Below are positions 34,189 to 43,337 of a stretch of DNA of 64,000 bases, piece after piece. Below the pieces are notes generated by a model, which was not told the DNA's origin, ran no database searches, and worked only from the letters and a program-made list of their open reading frames with translations. How positions within the stretch are numbered: position 1 is the stretch's first letter; each line of letters opens with the position of its first letter. The DNA is from Petralouisia muris (GTDB taxonomy: Bacteria > Bacillota > Clostridia > Lachnospirales > Lachnospiraceae). Where the stretch lies: contig NZ_SRYA01000016.1 of NCBI RefSeq assembly GCF_004793545.1, forward strand, positions 1 to 64,000. Direction: 5' to 3'. Made by a program: the position numbers and the translations under genes.

Positions 34189-35596
34189 AACGAAAAAACT
34201 ATAATTAGTAGACTTTATCATTATTTTTACATTTATTTTGAGACTTGTTCCATTCCTACAGCCGAGACATTAGTCCTGCTCCCGCTGTCCATACTGACAC
34301 TGGAGTCAGCGGATTCCATCCGTTTCCTTTACAGGCGTTTCCTGTCAAAGCTTACAGATAAATCCCTGAATGCCTTTTACTATGCCTGCTCCTATGCCAA
34401 AGTAGATTATTCCAGGTTTATGAATGCCACAGCATCTATGGCATTGAAGCTGATCCCAGAAAACCTTAGGGCACAGCCTGTCTTCCTGTGCATTGATGAC
34501 ACTATAGTCCCCAAGTGCGGAAAGAAATTTGAGGACGTCTCAAAACTCTTCGACCATTCCGCGCATCATGGCAGCGGCTACCTTAATGGGCACTGCTTTG
34601 TAAGCGTCATGCTCTGCGTGCCAGTGTGGGACAAAGACAGAATTGTTTGCCAGGCACTGCCGCTTTCCTACCGGATGTGGCAGAAAAAAGAGTCCAAGCT
34701 GGAACTTGCCGCTTCCATGGTACGGCAGGTCATGCCTGAGTTGGCGGAAAAGAAAAATGTCATCCTCCTGTGTGACAGCTGCTACACAAAAGGGGATCTG
34801 GTTTCTGTCGCGGATGAATACCAAAACCTTGGCCTGATTGGGAATGCAAGGTATGACTCTGTCCTTTATGACCTTGCCCCGCAGCCGACCGGAAAAAGGG
34901 GCAGGCCTGCAAAACATGGCAGACGCCTTTCGGTGGAAAGGGATTTTACACTTTCGGGCGAAAAAATATGCGGTTACTATATTGGGACACGCCGTGTCCT
35001 CACAAATATTTTGGCACAAGGGAAGTCCTTGCCTATGTGATGTCCACAGAGAAGGAGGGCGGTTCCAGGCGCCTGTTCTTCAGTGCGGTTTTCCCAGCAC
35101 AGCTGCAGATATTTTGCGCATGGCAGGAGAAAGCGCCCTTAAACCAGACGGGGAGTGCCTGGATGGATTATATCCCTTTATTCCTGTACGCATTCAGATG
35201 GTCCAAAATGCCGATATCGGCATATGGTCAATTGAATGCTTTTTCAAAGCGTCAAAGTCCTTTTTAAAGCTTGGCGCGAAATTCCAGAGTCGCACTTATG
35301 ACGCTATGGTCAGCCATACAGCAATTGTATTCACCAGGCATGCCATACTGGAATGGACACGCCGTAAGGAAAATGATGCGAAAACTTATGGCGAGTTATT
35401 CTTCCTGATCTGCGATGACATCCAGGATATGGATTTAACCAATGCGCTTCAGAGCCTTATGGCTCTGTTTGTGGAACAGTTTTCTGCTTTGCCGGCAGAT
35501 ATCACAGCTTGTATCAAAAGTAAAGTGACCGAATGGATGAACTCTCAGGCGGCGTTTATACAGGCTTTGTTTGAAAATATCTGCTGGGAAAGTTGA
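34165..35596 (+). mobile_element. IS4-superfamily transposase, disrupted by frameshifts
   Basis: Coding starts upstream of the ATG at 34420; the frame from about 34165 reads YFETCSIPTAETLVLLLPLS and has no clear start codon. The DDE core includes PVFLCIDDTIVPKCGKKFED (first Asp) and NVILLCDSCYTKGDLVSVAD (second Asp). Near 35000 the reading moves to frame 3 (FGTREVLAYVMSTEKEGG) and by about 35215 to frame 2 (WSIECFFKASKSFLKLGAKF, with the third acidic residue, to the stop at 35596). Two frame changes make it a pseudogene unless frameshifting is programmed. Total coding length fits a ~470-residue transposase. Confidence 0.78.
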
Positions 35597-35706
35597 GTCA
35601 TTAATTTTTAAACACAACTCCTTATATATCCTGTATTTCTTCTCAAATGCTTGATTTTGCAGTGTTTTCTTGCTATTTCAAAGCTCTGTGTTTCCAAAAT
35701 ATTTTC

Positions 35707-35940
35707 TCAAATCGTCTTATACTTTCTCATATTTTCCCCTGCAAAATTAGTAAATACGTTAGGAAAGTAAGCGGCTTTACCAATGGGCTTTTTAAGAGTT
35801 CGCCACTCGATGCAGTTCCCTTTCACATCATCAAAATTCACATGGGTGTAGGTATTCAGGGTTACACTGATATCCGCATGACCCATGATGTACTGTAAGG
35901 TCTTCGGATTCATTCCCGACTTCGCCATATTAGAGCAAAA
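35707..35940 (-). pseudogene. Tyrosine recombinase (integrase) C-terminal relic
   Basis: From about 35940 leftward the minus strand encodes VCRHTFCSNMAKSGMNPKTL, then QYIMGHADISVTLNTYTHVN. These are the conserved R/H-x-x-R box and the GHADISVT-x(n)-TYTH region with the catalytic tyrosine of Tn916-type integrases. Upstream frames are broken and the rest of the ~400-residue protein is missing. It is the relic of an integrative element's recombinase. Confidence 0.75.
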
Positions 35941-36083
35941 GGTATGTCTGCATACATGAGGAACTCAAATACCGTGTAATTGCTGCCATTAGTTACAATG
36001 TGGTCAAATAAATCCGCTTCAATCTGCTTTTCTTTCTCCCTCAATGAACGTCCCGCTTCTTACCTTTCGGCATTGGGTCATTT

Positions 36084-36871
36084 TTATTCGAATGCCAGCC
36101 AGGCGGCTGGCCCCATGTGGACGGTGGGGATTTTATCAATCGCCTGTGCAAAAAAATCCGAAGCCCCATCTCCGTACTTTTCATCCGCCATCGGCTTGAT
36201 TTTTTCGTTACGATAGTATTGCGCCTGGGCCAGCATGAATCCTTTTTCCTCTTTTATCTGTGAGAGCTGCTTCATAATAAACCCATATTCTCCGACAATC
36301 TCTTTTACTTCAAAGGAATCCACAGCACAATCCCGTTTTGCAGCCAACTTTTGTAAAATTGCTTCAATCCGTCTGTTATAGCTTTCTGCAACTTCTTTGC
36401 TGATGGGATTCTGGGCGACAGATAAAAATTTGTCTTTCCCGTCATACCATTCAACCACTTTTGCATAGCCTTTCTGCATTTTTTCAGAAGATACAACTTC
36501 CATATAATGCTTTTTCCATTGTTCAATGCTTCCAAATTCTTTTATTGCGATGTTTCTCATATTCACCGGCATATGCTCCATCATAGTCTGAAACATTTCC
36601 TCAATCTCCGTTTTAGCATTTTCCTCTGCATTTGTAAAATCTGGTTCCTGTCAAGAGCCAGGTTCGCCATAATCGCTTTGATTTCCTTCAAAGGAATGTC
36701 AAACTCACGGAAGAACAACACCTGTTGTAATGTTTCCAGTGCTTTATCGTCATAAAGCCGGTATCCCGCTTTACTTTTGCCAGTCGGCTTTAACAGCCCG
36801 ATTTCATCATAATAGTGGAGCGTGCGTACGCTGATACCTGTTAAATTTGATACTTCTTTTACTGTCTTCAT
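36084..36871 (-). pseudogene. MerR-family TipA-like regulator, frameshifted
   Basis: The start at ATG 36871 gives MKTVKEVSNLTGISVRTLHY, the MerR winged helix, followed by YDEIGLLKPTGKSKAGYRLY and the dimerisation helix. The second half (36084-36596) is the TipAS-like effector domain (IKEFGSIEQWKKHYMEVVSS onward). The two are in different frames, the shift lying at about 36600-36650. TipA-type regulators sense thiopeptides or other drugs and control efflux genes. The gene is split here, although a shortened MerR protein might still be made. Confidence 0.75.
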
Positions 36872-37323
36872 AGCTATCGGCCTCCTGTTCGCTGTGCTTT
36901 GCGTTCCGATAGCCTCCATCAGAGAGGTAGAAACGGATGCGCTCCCCTCTTAAAGCCGACAAAGCAGTCCTTCTGTACTTCCAATGTAATGGAGTTGGTT
37001 CCTTCCGGTTCAGGGGCTTTATCTGGCGTTCCAGCATTTTCTCTTTATGCTCCGCCCGCCGCAGTCTCGTTCAAGGAACGCTTGCAGGTCTGGGGGCTTC
37101 GGGAGAGAGCCGCCGCTATCTCCATGATGTGGAATCGGATAAACAGGATTCCGTCGCTGTCCTCGGTTCCCCTTGTCATGATTTCATCTGACAGCCCGGA
37201 AACTCTGGCACCCATGCTGGCATTTCTAGCAGAGTTCGTTGTAGCTTCTGCGCCCCTGACATTTAAGAAGAAAGCAAGTTCCTTCTTCCGTTTTTTGACA
37301 TTCTCGGCATAGTGCTCCTTCAT
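36807..37323 (-). pseudogene. Replication-initiator-like winged-helix relic
   Basis: From 37323 the minus strand reads KKRKKELAFFLNVRGAEATT, then GTEDSDGILFIRFHIMEIAA and ALSRSPQTCKRSLNET. This resembles the winged helix of RepA-type initiators of mobile elements (DENGxVFI-F-x-x-EI--L--S--T--R-L-EL). After about 37045 a second frame carries on (LERQIKPLNRKEPTPLHWKY). Its end overlaps the MerR gene's 5' side. The relation to RepA is by eye and tentative. Confidence 0.35.
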
Positions 37324-37545
37324 AGAAAACCGCCCATTTCAGCAGTAACAGCCAAAAATGGGCGGACAGGGCAGACTATACCCTGTGAGATTGTTATGTT
37401 TCGGCATCGGATTCCCCGCCCACCAGGATGAAACGGTAATAAGAAAATGCCGCTGCTTGGGTTTTGTCCATGTAACGGCATTTTGAGTAGTTCTAATTCA
37501 ATTTTTAGACACACAAGCTGGAAGTCGCGATAATAGCTTTTCGCA
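37324..37545. other. Intergenic, element-associated sequence
   Basis: About 220 bp with a GC-rich inverted stretch (CCGCCCATTT and AAATGGGCGG around 37329-37362). Only short shadow frames are present. The palindrome may be an old terminator or an element end. Confidence 0.35.
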
Positions 37546-37923
37546 TCACATTGGGTCAATCGTGTGAAAAATACGTTTTACCCTGCCTTCCAAGTATAAA
37601 AATGTGAGCTGCAAACGCAGATAGACCAGTTCTCCACCAGAGGTAAGGTCATACTCTGCATCAAAGCCTTCGGGGTGCTCATAAAACTCCACTTCATGAT
37701 GGTACTCATATTGAGGGTGGAAATTGCAGGGAACGCCATACTCATCGAACGTATCAAAATCGTTCATGTCCAATGTACCCTGAATGCACTCCCGGATTTC
37801 CTCTGTATCGTCCCACTCCATTTCATCCACACAGGATGGCAAATCCTCATATCTTTTTTCGTGAAGAACATGGAGAATGTCTTTTACTGTCTGAATGGCT
37901 ATTTCTTTATCCTGCTCTGTCAT
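37546..37923 (-). CDS. Hypothetical acidic protein (DUF7668-like)
   Basis: A 125-residue, strongly acidic cytoplasmic protein; ATG 37923 follows GAGGAGGTATTTTG, a perfect ribosome binding site, which rules out the upstream in-frame start. Visible are a helix (EIAIQTVKDILHVLHEKRYE), a WDD/EE-rich middle, then beta strands near GELVYLRLQLTFLYLEGRVK. It resembles small immunity-like or DUF7668-type proteins seen next to mobile elements. No partner toxin is visible. Function not known. Confidence 0.6.
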   Translation of the reverse strand: MTEQDKEIAIQTVKDILHVLHEKRYEDLPSCVDEMEWDDTEEIRECIQGTLDMNDFDTFDEYGVPCNFHPQYEYHHEVEFYEHPEGFDAEYDLTSGGELVYLRLQLTFLYLEGRVKRIFHTIDPM

Positions 37924-37987
37924 CAAAATACCTCCTCGCATAATTATCCTTAAACATTCTTAATGAAACTTATAAACACATAACCCA

Positions 37988-38755
37988 CTACAATTTCTTT
38001 ACAATTTCGATTGCAGAGATAATTAAATCATATCGTATATTCTTTTGCATATTCCAATTTCGAGAATCCCACTCCTCACCGCTTACATCATCACCAGCAT
38101 ATAACAACTGGGCAAGCGGAATATTGTAATACTGAGACACCGCAAAAAAAGCTGCCGCTTCCATTTCCACAGTGATACACCCCTCGTTTCGTCTTAATTC
38201 AACCATATCAGGGGTTTCTCTGTATATGGCGTCGCTTGTCCATGTTTTCCCGGTTGTAAATGGAATCCCCATTTGTTTCAAATATGAAACAACAGTCTGG
38301 ACCGTCTCTTTATGGCATTCCACTTCACGGGATGGCTCTAAATAATGATAGGATGTTCCCTCATCTCTAACCGCAGAGACAGGGATAATGATTTCTCCCA
38401 CTTTACTGTCCTTTGTCAATGCCCCTGCGCCCCCGCAAATTATGAATTTTTCACATCCCATAGCATGTAGTTCTTCAATCGCTACAGCTGCACCCGGCGC
38501 ACCACAAAATGCCATCGTAATACAAAGCTTATCTGCACCATATACATATTCATAAATCGGTATATCAAGTACTTCTGAGTTAAGATAGCCAATGACAGGA
38601 AGATTGTTTTCCGAAACAAACTGTTCCAGTTCCTTCCTGAAAAAGGTAATCACACATTTTTCAGGAAGGCTCTTATCCAAAAAATTCGTTGCCTGAATAA
38701 TCGGATTTTTACCAGTATCAAATTCACATATAGGATACTTATTCTTCAATATCAT
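37988..38755 (-). CDS. Nucleoside phosphorylase (uridine/purine phosphorylase family)
   Basis: A 255-residue protein. The start at ATG 38755 is chosen because the GGAGG used for initiation lies inside the first codons of a longer frame starting at 38770. Family features are ITMAFCGAPGAAVAIEELHA, CEKFIICGGAGALTKDSKVG and the phosphorylase signature VEMEAAAFFAVSQYYNIPLA. PNP/UDP family enzymes split a nucleoside with phosphate to base and ribose-1-phosphate, or hydrolyse it. The base cannot be assigned. It is a single gene between accessory genes. Confidence 0.85.
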   Translation of the reverse strand: MILKNKYPICEFDTGKNPIIQATNFLDKSLPEKCVITFFRKELEQFVSENNLPVIGYLNSEVLDIPIYEYVYGADKLCITMAFCGAPGAAVAIEELHAMGCEKFIICGGAGALTKDSKVGEIIIPVSAVRDEGTSYHYLEPSREVECHKETVQTVVSYLKQMGIPFTTGKTWTSDAIYRETPDMVELRRNEGCITVEMEAAAFFAVSQYYNIPLAQLLYAGDDVSGEEWDSRNWNMQKNIRYDLIISAIEIVKKL

Positions 38756-38927
38756 ATCTTTTACCTCCATTTCGATTTGTCAATGGCTCCATTATACCGC
38801 AATCACTTCTCAGAGGAAATAGACTTTACAAAAATTCCATTTGAGTGTAATATTATATCATAGATATTTGAACTTTTCTATTGCTGTAACATAAGCAAAT
38901 TGTCGGAAGTTGATTTAGGAGGAAAAT

Positions 38928-39392
38928 ATGAGTAAACCCAAATATACGGAGGAATTACTAAAAATAATATTTCTTTGGTTAGGTATTGCGTTTACTGCTA
39001 CGGGATTGTTAAGCTTTATTGGCGTGTTAAAGCCACATGCAAATTCAATGATTCAAGAACCAACTATTCTGGGAATTGTTTTCCTGTTTTTGGGTATAAC
39101 CTTTTTCATTGTACAATCTATCCTGAAAATTATTACATCTTTAAAAAATAAATCACATAATGAATTGCTTATAAGCGGAACTAAGATTAATGGCACAGTA
39201 AAAAACGTGTATTTACAAAAGTATACGCAGTATGGAAACAAATCTCCTTATAGAATCTTTTATACCTATACCTATCAAGGGAAGGTTTATCATCACAAAA
39301 GTTATCTATTGTGGGATAAACCTAATTTTACAGAGAATGATTCCATTGTGGTATATGCAAATGATTTCGGAAAATCAACGATTCAATTATAG
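38928..39392 (+). CDS. Small membrane protein with a DUF3592-like C-terminal domain
   Basis: A 154-residue protein; ATG follows TTAGGAGGAAAAT. Two membrane helices lie at about residues 11-32 (IIFLWLGIAFTATGLLSFIG) and 46-70 (ILGIVFLFLGITFFIVQSIL). The C-terminal half is a small beta domain (KINGTVKNVYLQKYTQ, RIFYTYTYQGKVYHHKSYLL) of the type seen in DUF3592 proteins. No function is known. It is a single-gene unit. Confidence 0.65.
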   Translation: MSKPKYTEELLKIIFLWLGIAFTATGLLSFIGVLKPHANSMIQEPTILGIVFLFLGITFFIVQSILKIITSLKNKSHNELLISGTKINGTVKNVYLQKYTQYGNKSPYRIFYTYTYQGKVYHHKSYLLWDKPNFTENDSIVVYANDFGKSTIQL

Positions 39393-39584
39393 TTAAGGTT
39401 TATGCTTATGAAATTCTGGTTTTGTCTAAACAATCATTACCATAATCACAACTGAATATGTCACATAGCGTCAGAGCGCAGAACACACGACTTTCACCGA
39501 TTAGATTATGCCCATACTGGGCGCAATCTAAGAACGGCGGCAAGGAGAAGTTTCTCCCTGCCGCCGTTACTTGTATCATTTCTC

Positions 39585-39977
39585 CTATTCCATCAATGCA
39601 AGTTCAACTTCGTCATCATCCATATTACCGGTTTCAGAAAAACCAAACTTACCATACAAATGCATTGCACCAAAATTATCTCTATTGCATGTCAGAACAA
39701 CTTTACACGACGAGCCAAATGGTTTGGTTTTGATATAGGAAAGACATTTTTCCATTGCCATCTGACCATACCCTTTATGCTGATATTCTCTGTCAATCAT
39801 CATGTGCCAGATGTTATACACTTCCAGGTCATAGTCGTATATGACCATCACATAACCAATCATCTTATCATCAAGATATATACCAAACGGGCAGCATTGG
39901 TTATAATACACATATGCCTGCGCTAAACTCCTAATAGGATGGGAAACAAACTTTTCCTGTCCATCATTCAGCTTCAA
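39585..39977 (-). CDS. GNAT acetyltransferase (spermidine-acetyltransferase-like), short N-terminus
   Basis: A 130-residue GNAT protein with YVMVIYDYDLEVYNIWHMMI and DREYQHKGYGQMAMEKCLSY, which form the acetyl-CoA site, and AMHLYGKFGFSETG near the end. Relatives such as BltD/PaiA-like enzymes have about 20 more residues at the start. Here the frame opens at a TTG (39977), and KITQDLFN upstream matches the family but has no start codon before a TAG. The gene may be trimmed at its 5' end. Substrate unknown. Confidence 0.65.
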   Translation of the reverse strand: MKLNDGQEKFVSHPIRSLAQAYVYYNQCCPFGIYLDDKMIGYVMVIYDYDLEVYNIWHMMIDREYQHKGYGQMAMEKCLSYIKTKPFGSSCKVVLTCNRDNFGAMHLYGKFGFSETGNMDDDEVELALME

Positions 39978-40443
39978 ATTAAATAAATCTTGTGTAATTT
40001 TCTATCTTTCGCTAACTTAAATCCAATTCCCCAGACTGCTTCAATGTATTCCTTATTACCATTTTCTGGTTATATAATCTTGCATCATCCAGTTTGTGCC
40101 ATTTCTAATTGGAGATTTTAGAGCTTATCTGACGATAATGCCTCAATATTTGCCTGCTGGCTCTCATCGACTTTAGTCGGAGCAATGTGGCCAAGCATAA
40201 CCTTTCATTTTCTATCGTCCTTTCTTGCGTCTGGCTCTTTGACGACTGATACTTTGAACAACTTTACATCGAATGAAACTCCCCTCAGCAGAGCTACGGG
40301 AAATTAAACCCTCTTTTTTTAAGTTTCTTGTCTTCGGTAACAATATCCCCTCTTAATGAGAACAATACACAGAAATTTGATTTGTACATACATAGTATGT
40401 TATCGGTTATAAATTTCTGAATGCTGAGATTTTCTTTTGTACT
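39978..40443. other. Intergenic, decayed sequence
   Basis: About 465 bp. On the minus strand two short coding-like pieces remain (FDVKLFKVSVVKEPDARKD and MLGHIAPTKVDESQQANIEA, each ending in a stop). They look like remnants of a lost gene that I cannot name. No RNA gene or terminator is evident. Confidence 0.3.
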
Positions 40444-40755
40444 TCATCGGAATCGCAATCTTACTATAACTACCCTCAATAAAATCAAAACATCGAAATA
40501 ATCACAAGTGACGAAAAGTGTTTCTCTTGCGCTGATTGTTGACAGCAGCGCACTCAAAATTCCATAGGCTAAAGGTTCCTCCATTTTCAGACTCAGGTTT
40601 GCGGTATGAATCACCTGTCTGAAAGAATCGAAACCGTCAGACTTGATTTTCTTAACTATCTCTTCTGGAAGCTTTGTAACAAAGGACTGAAAATCCGGCG
40701 TATGGATATTGTACAGAAATGGCTTGCTGTCGCATTCTCTAAAAAGCCTTTTCAT
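40444..40755 (-). pseudogene. TetR-type regulator, C-terminal fragment
   Basis: The frame of 103 codons lacks a DNA-binding domain and looks like the ligand domain of TetR regulators (FQSFVTKLPEEIVKKIKSDG, then LKMEEPLAYGILSALLSTIS). The last residues are probably from foreign sequence. Its ATG overlaps the ilvB stop by 4 bp, which may be chance. I read it as a 5'-truncated relic. Confidence 0.45.
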
Positions 40756-42512
40756 GGATTCTGCAAATCCCTCTTTCGTCTGACTGTTCCTCTTTCTAAA
40801 ATCATGTCATTCAGGGAATTACCCGGCGGAACAATCGGCATGACATTGACTTCTCTGTCTATGATAAACTCAATAACTGTAGGCGTTTTTGTAATCTGTT
40901 TCGCACGGAGCAAAGCTGTTTTTATATCTTCTGCTTTTGTGACGCGAATCCCTTTTGCACCATAGCTTTCTGCCAGTGTAATAAAATCAGGCGTATATTC
41001 CGGACAACAATGATTGGGTTGGTTGCAGCCTATCTCACAGCTTCTCCGATAACGCATACAGGTACTCGCATATCGCCTTTCATAAAACATTTCCTGCCAT
41101 TGCCGCACATTTCCTAAATATCCGTTATTCAGTATGCAGATAATAATTGGCAATTCATAAACAACCGCAGTGGCCATTTCCTGAATATTCATCTGCATAC
41201 CGCCATCGCCGGATATGACAATGACGTCTTTCTGAGGATTGCCAAATTTCGCTCCGATTGCAGCAGGAAAACCATATCCCATTGTTCCCAAACCGCCAGA
41301 CGTCAGCATTTGTTTATTTTCGCCAAGATCAAGAAATTGAGTTGTCCATAATTGATTTTGACCTACATCAGTAGCGATCACAGCATCTTTGAACAATTCA
41401 TTTATGGATTGAATGATCATTTGCGGCGTCAATCCCACTTTCCCCATATCAATGGGATGTTCCATTTTCCAACGGCTGATTTCATCTGTCCAATTTGAAA
41501 TGTTCAATGATTTTGCCTTTTTAAGCAAAGCGCATATTGCTTTTTTCGCATCAGCTACAATAGGAACATCCACAGCAATATTGCGGGAAATAGACGCCGC
41601 ATCCACATCAATATGGATAATCTTTGCATTGGATGCAAATTCTTCTGTTTTTCCCGTAATACGATCATTGAACCGCGTTCCTATTGAAAAAAGAACATCA
41701 CAATGGCTGATTGCTGAATTGGCGGCATAGCTTCCATGAATCCCTATATTACCAACATATAAACTGTTTGTTGTCGGAATTGCCCCTTTTCCCATGATAG
41801 TCGTAATAACAGGCACGCCTGTCAGCTCTGCCAGCCGTGTCATTTCTTTATTTGCATGGGCAATATTCACTCCGCCGCCTATCAAAAAGACAGGCTTCAC
41901 CGCATGGTTCAAAATATCCAGAGCCTTCTTTAGCTGTCCCATATGTACGGAAGTATTCGGCTTGTAACCTCTGACCGCAATTTCCTCTGGATAAAAATCA
42001 CTGCCGTAAGTCCTCTGGACATCCTTTGGCAGATCAACAACTACTGCCCCCGGTTTTCCTGTCTTTGCAATATAAAACGCCTTTTTGATTGTTTCTGCCA
42101 AATCTTCCCTCTTTCGCACTGTTACGGCATATTTACAGATACTTCTTGTGATGCTCACAATGTCCACTTCCTGAAAGGCGTCATTCCCAATAAGGTGCGT
42201 TGGCACCTGTCCCGTAAAACACACTAACGGAACACTATCATAATTTGCAGTGGCAATGCCTGTAACGAGATTGGTAGCCCCCGGTCCACTCGTCACGAGA
42301 CAGACCCCGACTTTGCCTGTAGAACGCGCATAACCATCTGCCGCATGAATTAAGCCTTGCTCATGACGAGGCAGGATAACATCTATTTCTTTCTCTCCAT
42401 ACAGTGCATTGAACAAATCTATCGCCTGTCCTCCCGGATAAGCAAACAATGTATCAACTGCTTCTTCTTTTAACGCTTTGACAAATAAATCTGCACCTGT
42501 AATCTGCTTCAT
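40752..42512 (-). CDS. ilvB: Acetolactate synthase, large-subunit type
   Basis: A 586-residue thiamine-diphosphate enzyme joining two pyruvates to acetolactate (or pyruvate and 2-oxobutyrate). The first domain has FAYPGGQAIDLFNALYGE and the catalytic Glu region PRHEQGLIHAADGYARSTGK; the ThDP/Mg motif is VISGDGGMQMNIQEMATAVV with ILNNGYLGNVRQWQ. The start at ATG 42512 uses GGAGG located inside a longer frame's first codons. No small regulatory subunit (ilvN) follows, and a TetR gene lies just upstream. It could be a feedback-free or catabolic type, although its sequence has the FAD-type insertions of anabolic enzymes. A 20-bp dyad upstream (42531-42550) is a likely operator. Confidence 0.9.
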   Translation of the reverse strand: MKQITGADLFVKALKEEAVDTLFAYPGGQAIDLFNALYGEKEIDVILPRHEQGLIHAADGYARSTGKVGVCLVTSGPGATNLVTGIATANYDSVPLVCFTGQVPTHLIGNDAFQEVDIVSITRSICKYAVTVRKREDLAETIKKAFYIAKTGKPGAVVVDLPKDVQRTYGSDFYPEEIAVRGYKPNTSVHMGQLKKALDILNHAVKPVFLIGGGVNIAHANKEMTRLAELTGVPVITTIMGKGAIPTTNSLYVGNIGIHGSYAANSAISHCDVLFSIGTRFNDRITGKTEEFASNAKIIHIDVDAASISRNIAVDVPIVADAKKAICALLKKAKSLNISNWTDEISRWKMEHPIDMGKVGLTPQMIIQSINELFKDAVIATDVGQNQLWTTQFLDLGENKQMLTSGGLGTMGYGFPAAIGAKFGNPQKDVIVISGDGGMQMNIQEMATAVVYELPIIICILNNGYLGNVRQWQEMFYERRYASTCMRYRRSCEIGCNQPNHCCPEYTPDFITLAESYGAKGIRVTKAEDIKTALLRAKQITKTPTVIEFIIDREVNVMPIVPPGNSLNDMILERGTVRRKRDLQNP

Positions 42513-42530
42513 AAGTTCCTCCATTTATAA

Positions 42531-42586
42531 ATGCGTGTACTTGCACGCATACTTTTTATTTTTTTGGCACTGTCCCGTTGACAGCG
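42531..42586 (-). promoter_or_regulatory. Operator dyad and hairpin upstream of ilvB
   Basis: ATGCGTGTACTTGCACGCAT is a 7-bp-arm palindrome ending about 20 bp before the ilvB start. Part of it (GCAAGT-CA on one strand) recurs in the tetR control region (43185-43200), so the TetR protein probably binds both. Farther up, at about 42564-42586, GGCACTGTC and GACAGCGCC form a second inverted repeat without a T-tract on the proper side. Confidence 0.5.
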
Positions 42587-42593
42587 CCAAAAT

Positions 42594-43169
42594 TTACTGA
42601 TTGATTCCTTTTACAAACATCTGCACACTTTCTTTTACGTACTTATCTTTTTCAATCTCTGTAAGTTCTTTTCCAAAGGATGCATGCAGAAATGTGTAGC
42701 CGAAGGTTGCCGAAAACACTGTCAATGCCAGCGTCTGAAAATCTTTCTCCGGTATTTTTCCCATCATGCACATCTTATTCAGGTAATCGGTAAATGTCAC
42801 CAAAAAAGCCTGTGGAACTTTCATAATGAGCTGTTTCGTTTCCCCATAAAGCTGCGGCGCTCTCAGACCAATTGACAGATTGACGAAATCCGGCGTCATC
42901 CTGTCAATATACGCCCTCATAAACATTTCCAAGTCTGTCTGCAGCTCCCACTTTACGTCTTCAAAAATCTCCGGCGCCACATTCGCCCGCCAGCCAGTCT
43001 GATTTGCCCCCTGTAACACAATATCCTTTTTGCTCTTAAACTTGCGGAATAAGGTACACTCATTTACGCCAGCCACCCTCGCAATCTCTTTCGTAGTCGT
43101 TGCGACGTATCCTTTATCCCGGACTAATGTCATCGCTGCGTCAATTATTTTCTGACTTGTTTCATCCAA
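42594..43169 (-). CDS. TetR-family regulator
   Basis: A 191-residue regulator. I take the TTG at 43169 as start: AAGGAGGAAG lies 7 bases before it, and the promoter at 43204-43232 would put the transcription start downstream of the longer frame's ATGs. The N-terminus SQKIIDAAMTLVRDKGYVAT with TTKEIARVAGVNECTLFRKF is the HTH; the rest is the helical ligand domain. The gene lies 81 bp upstream of ilvB in the same direction, and its own control region carries an operator-like sequence, so autoregulation and control of ilvB are likely. Confidence 0.85.
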   Translation of the reverse strand: MDETSQKIIDAAMTLVRDKGYVATTTKEIARVAGVNECTLFRKFKSKKDIVLQGANQTGWRANVAPEIFEDVKWELQTDLEMFMRAYIDRMTPDFVNLSIGLRAPQLYGETKQLIMKVPQAFLVTFTDYLNKMCMMGKIPEKDFQTLALTVFSATFGYTFLHASFGKELTEIEKDKYVKESVQMFVKGINQ

Positions 43170-43184
43170 ATCCGCTTCCTCCTT

Positions 43185-43232
43185 AATGCAAGTGCATGCT
43201 TTCATGTTAACAAAGGAAAGAGCAGAAGTCAA
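43185..43232 (-). promoter_or_regulatory. tetR promoter with operator-like sequence
   Basis: On the minus strand TTGACT (plus 227-232 of 43xxx) and TAACAT (plus 43204-43209) are exactly 17 bp apart. Just downstream lies CATGCACTTGCATT (43185-43200), related to the dyad upstream of ilvB. The site would cover the transcription start. Confidence 0.65.
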
Positions 43233-43337
43233 GTTTCTTTTGAAATATTCAAACCTCGCAGTATGTATTCCACCCAGTTCCACCATCAGATTGAGGACAT
43301 TCCTGGTTTACCGCAATTTGCGGCTGATTTTTACCTG

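Noticed and set aside
36899-37312. 137-codon plus-strand frame
   Set aside because: The minus strand of the same stretch has a better match (RepA-like winged helix); the plus frame is its shadow.
42564-42586. Terminator between tetR and ilvB
   Set aside because: The stem is good, but A residues and not T residues follow on the minus strand, the direction of transcription.
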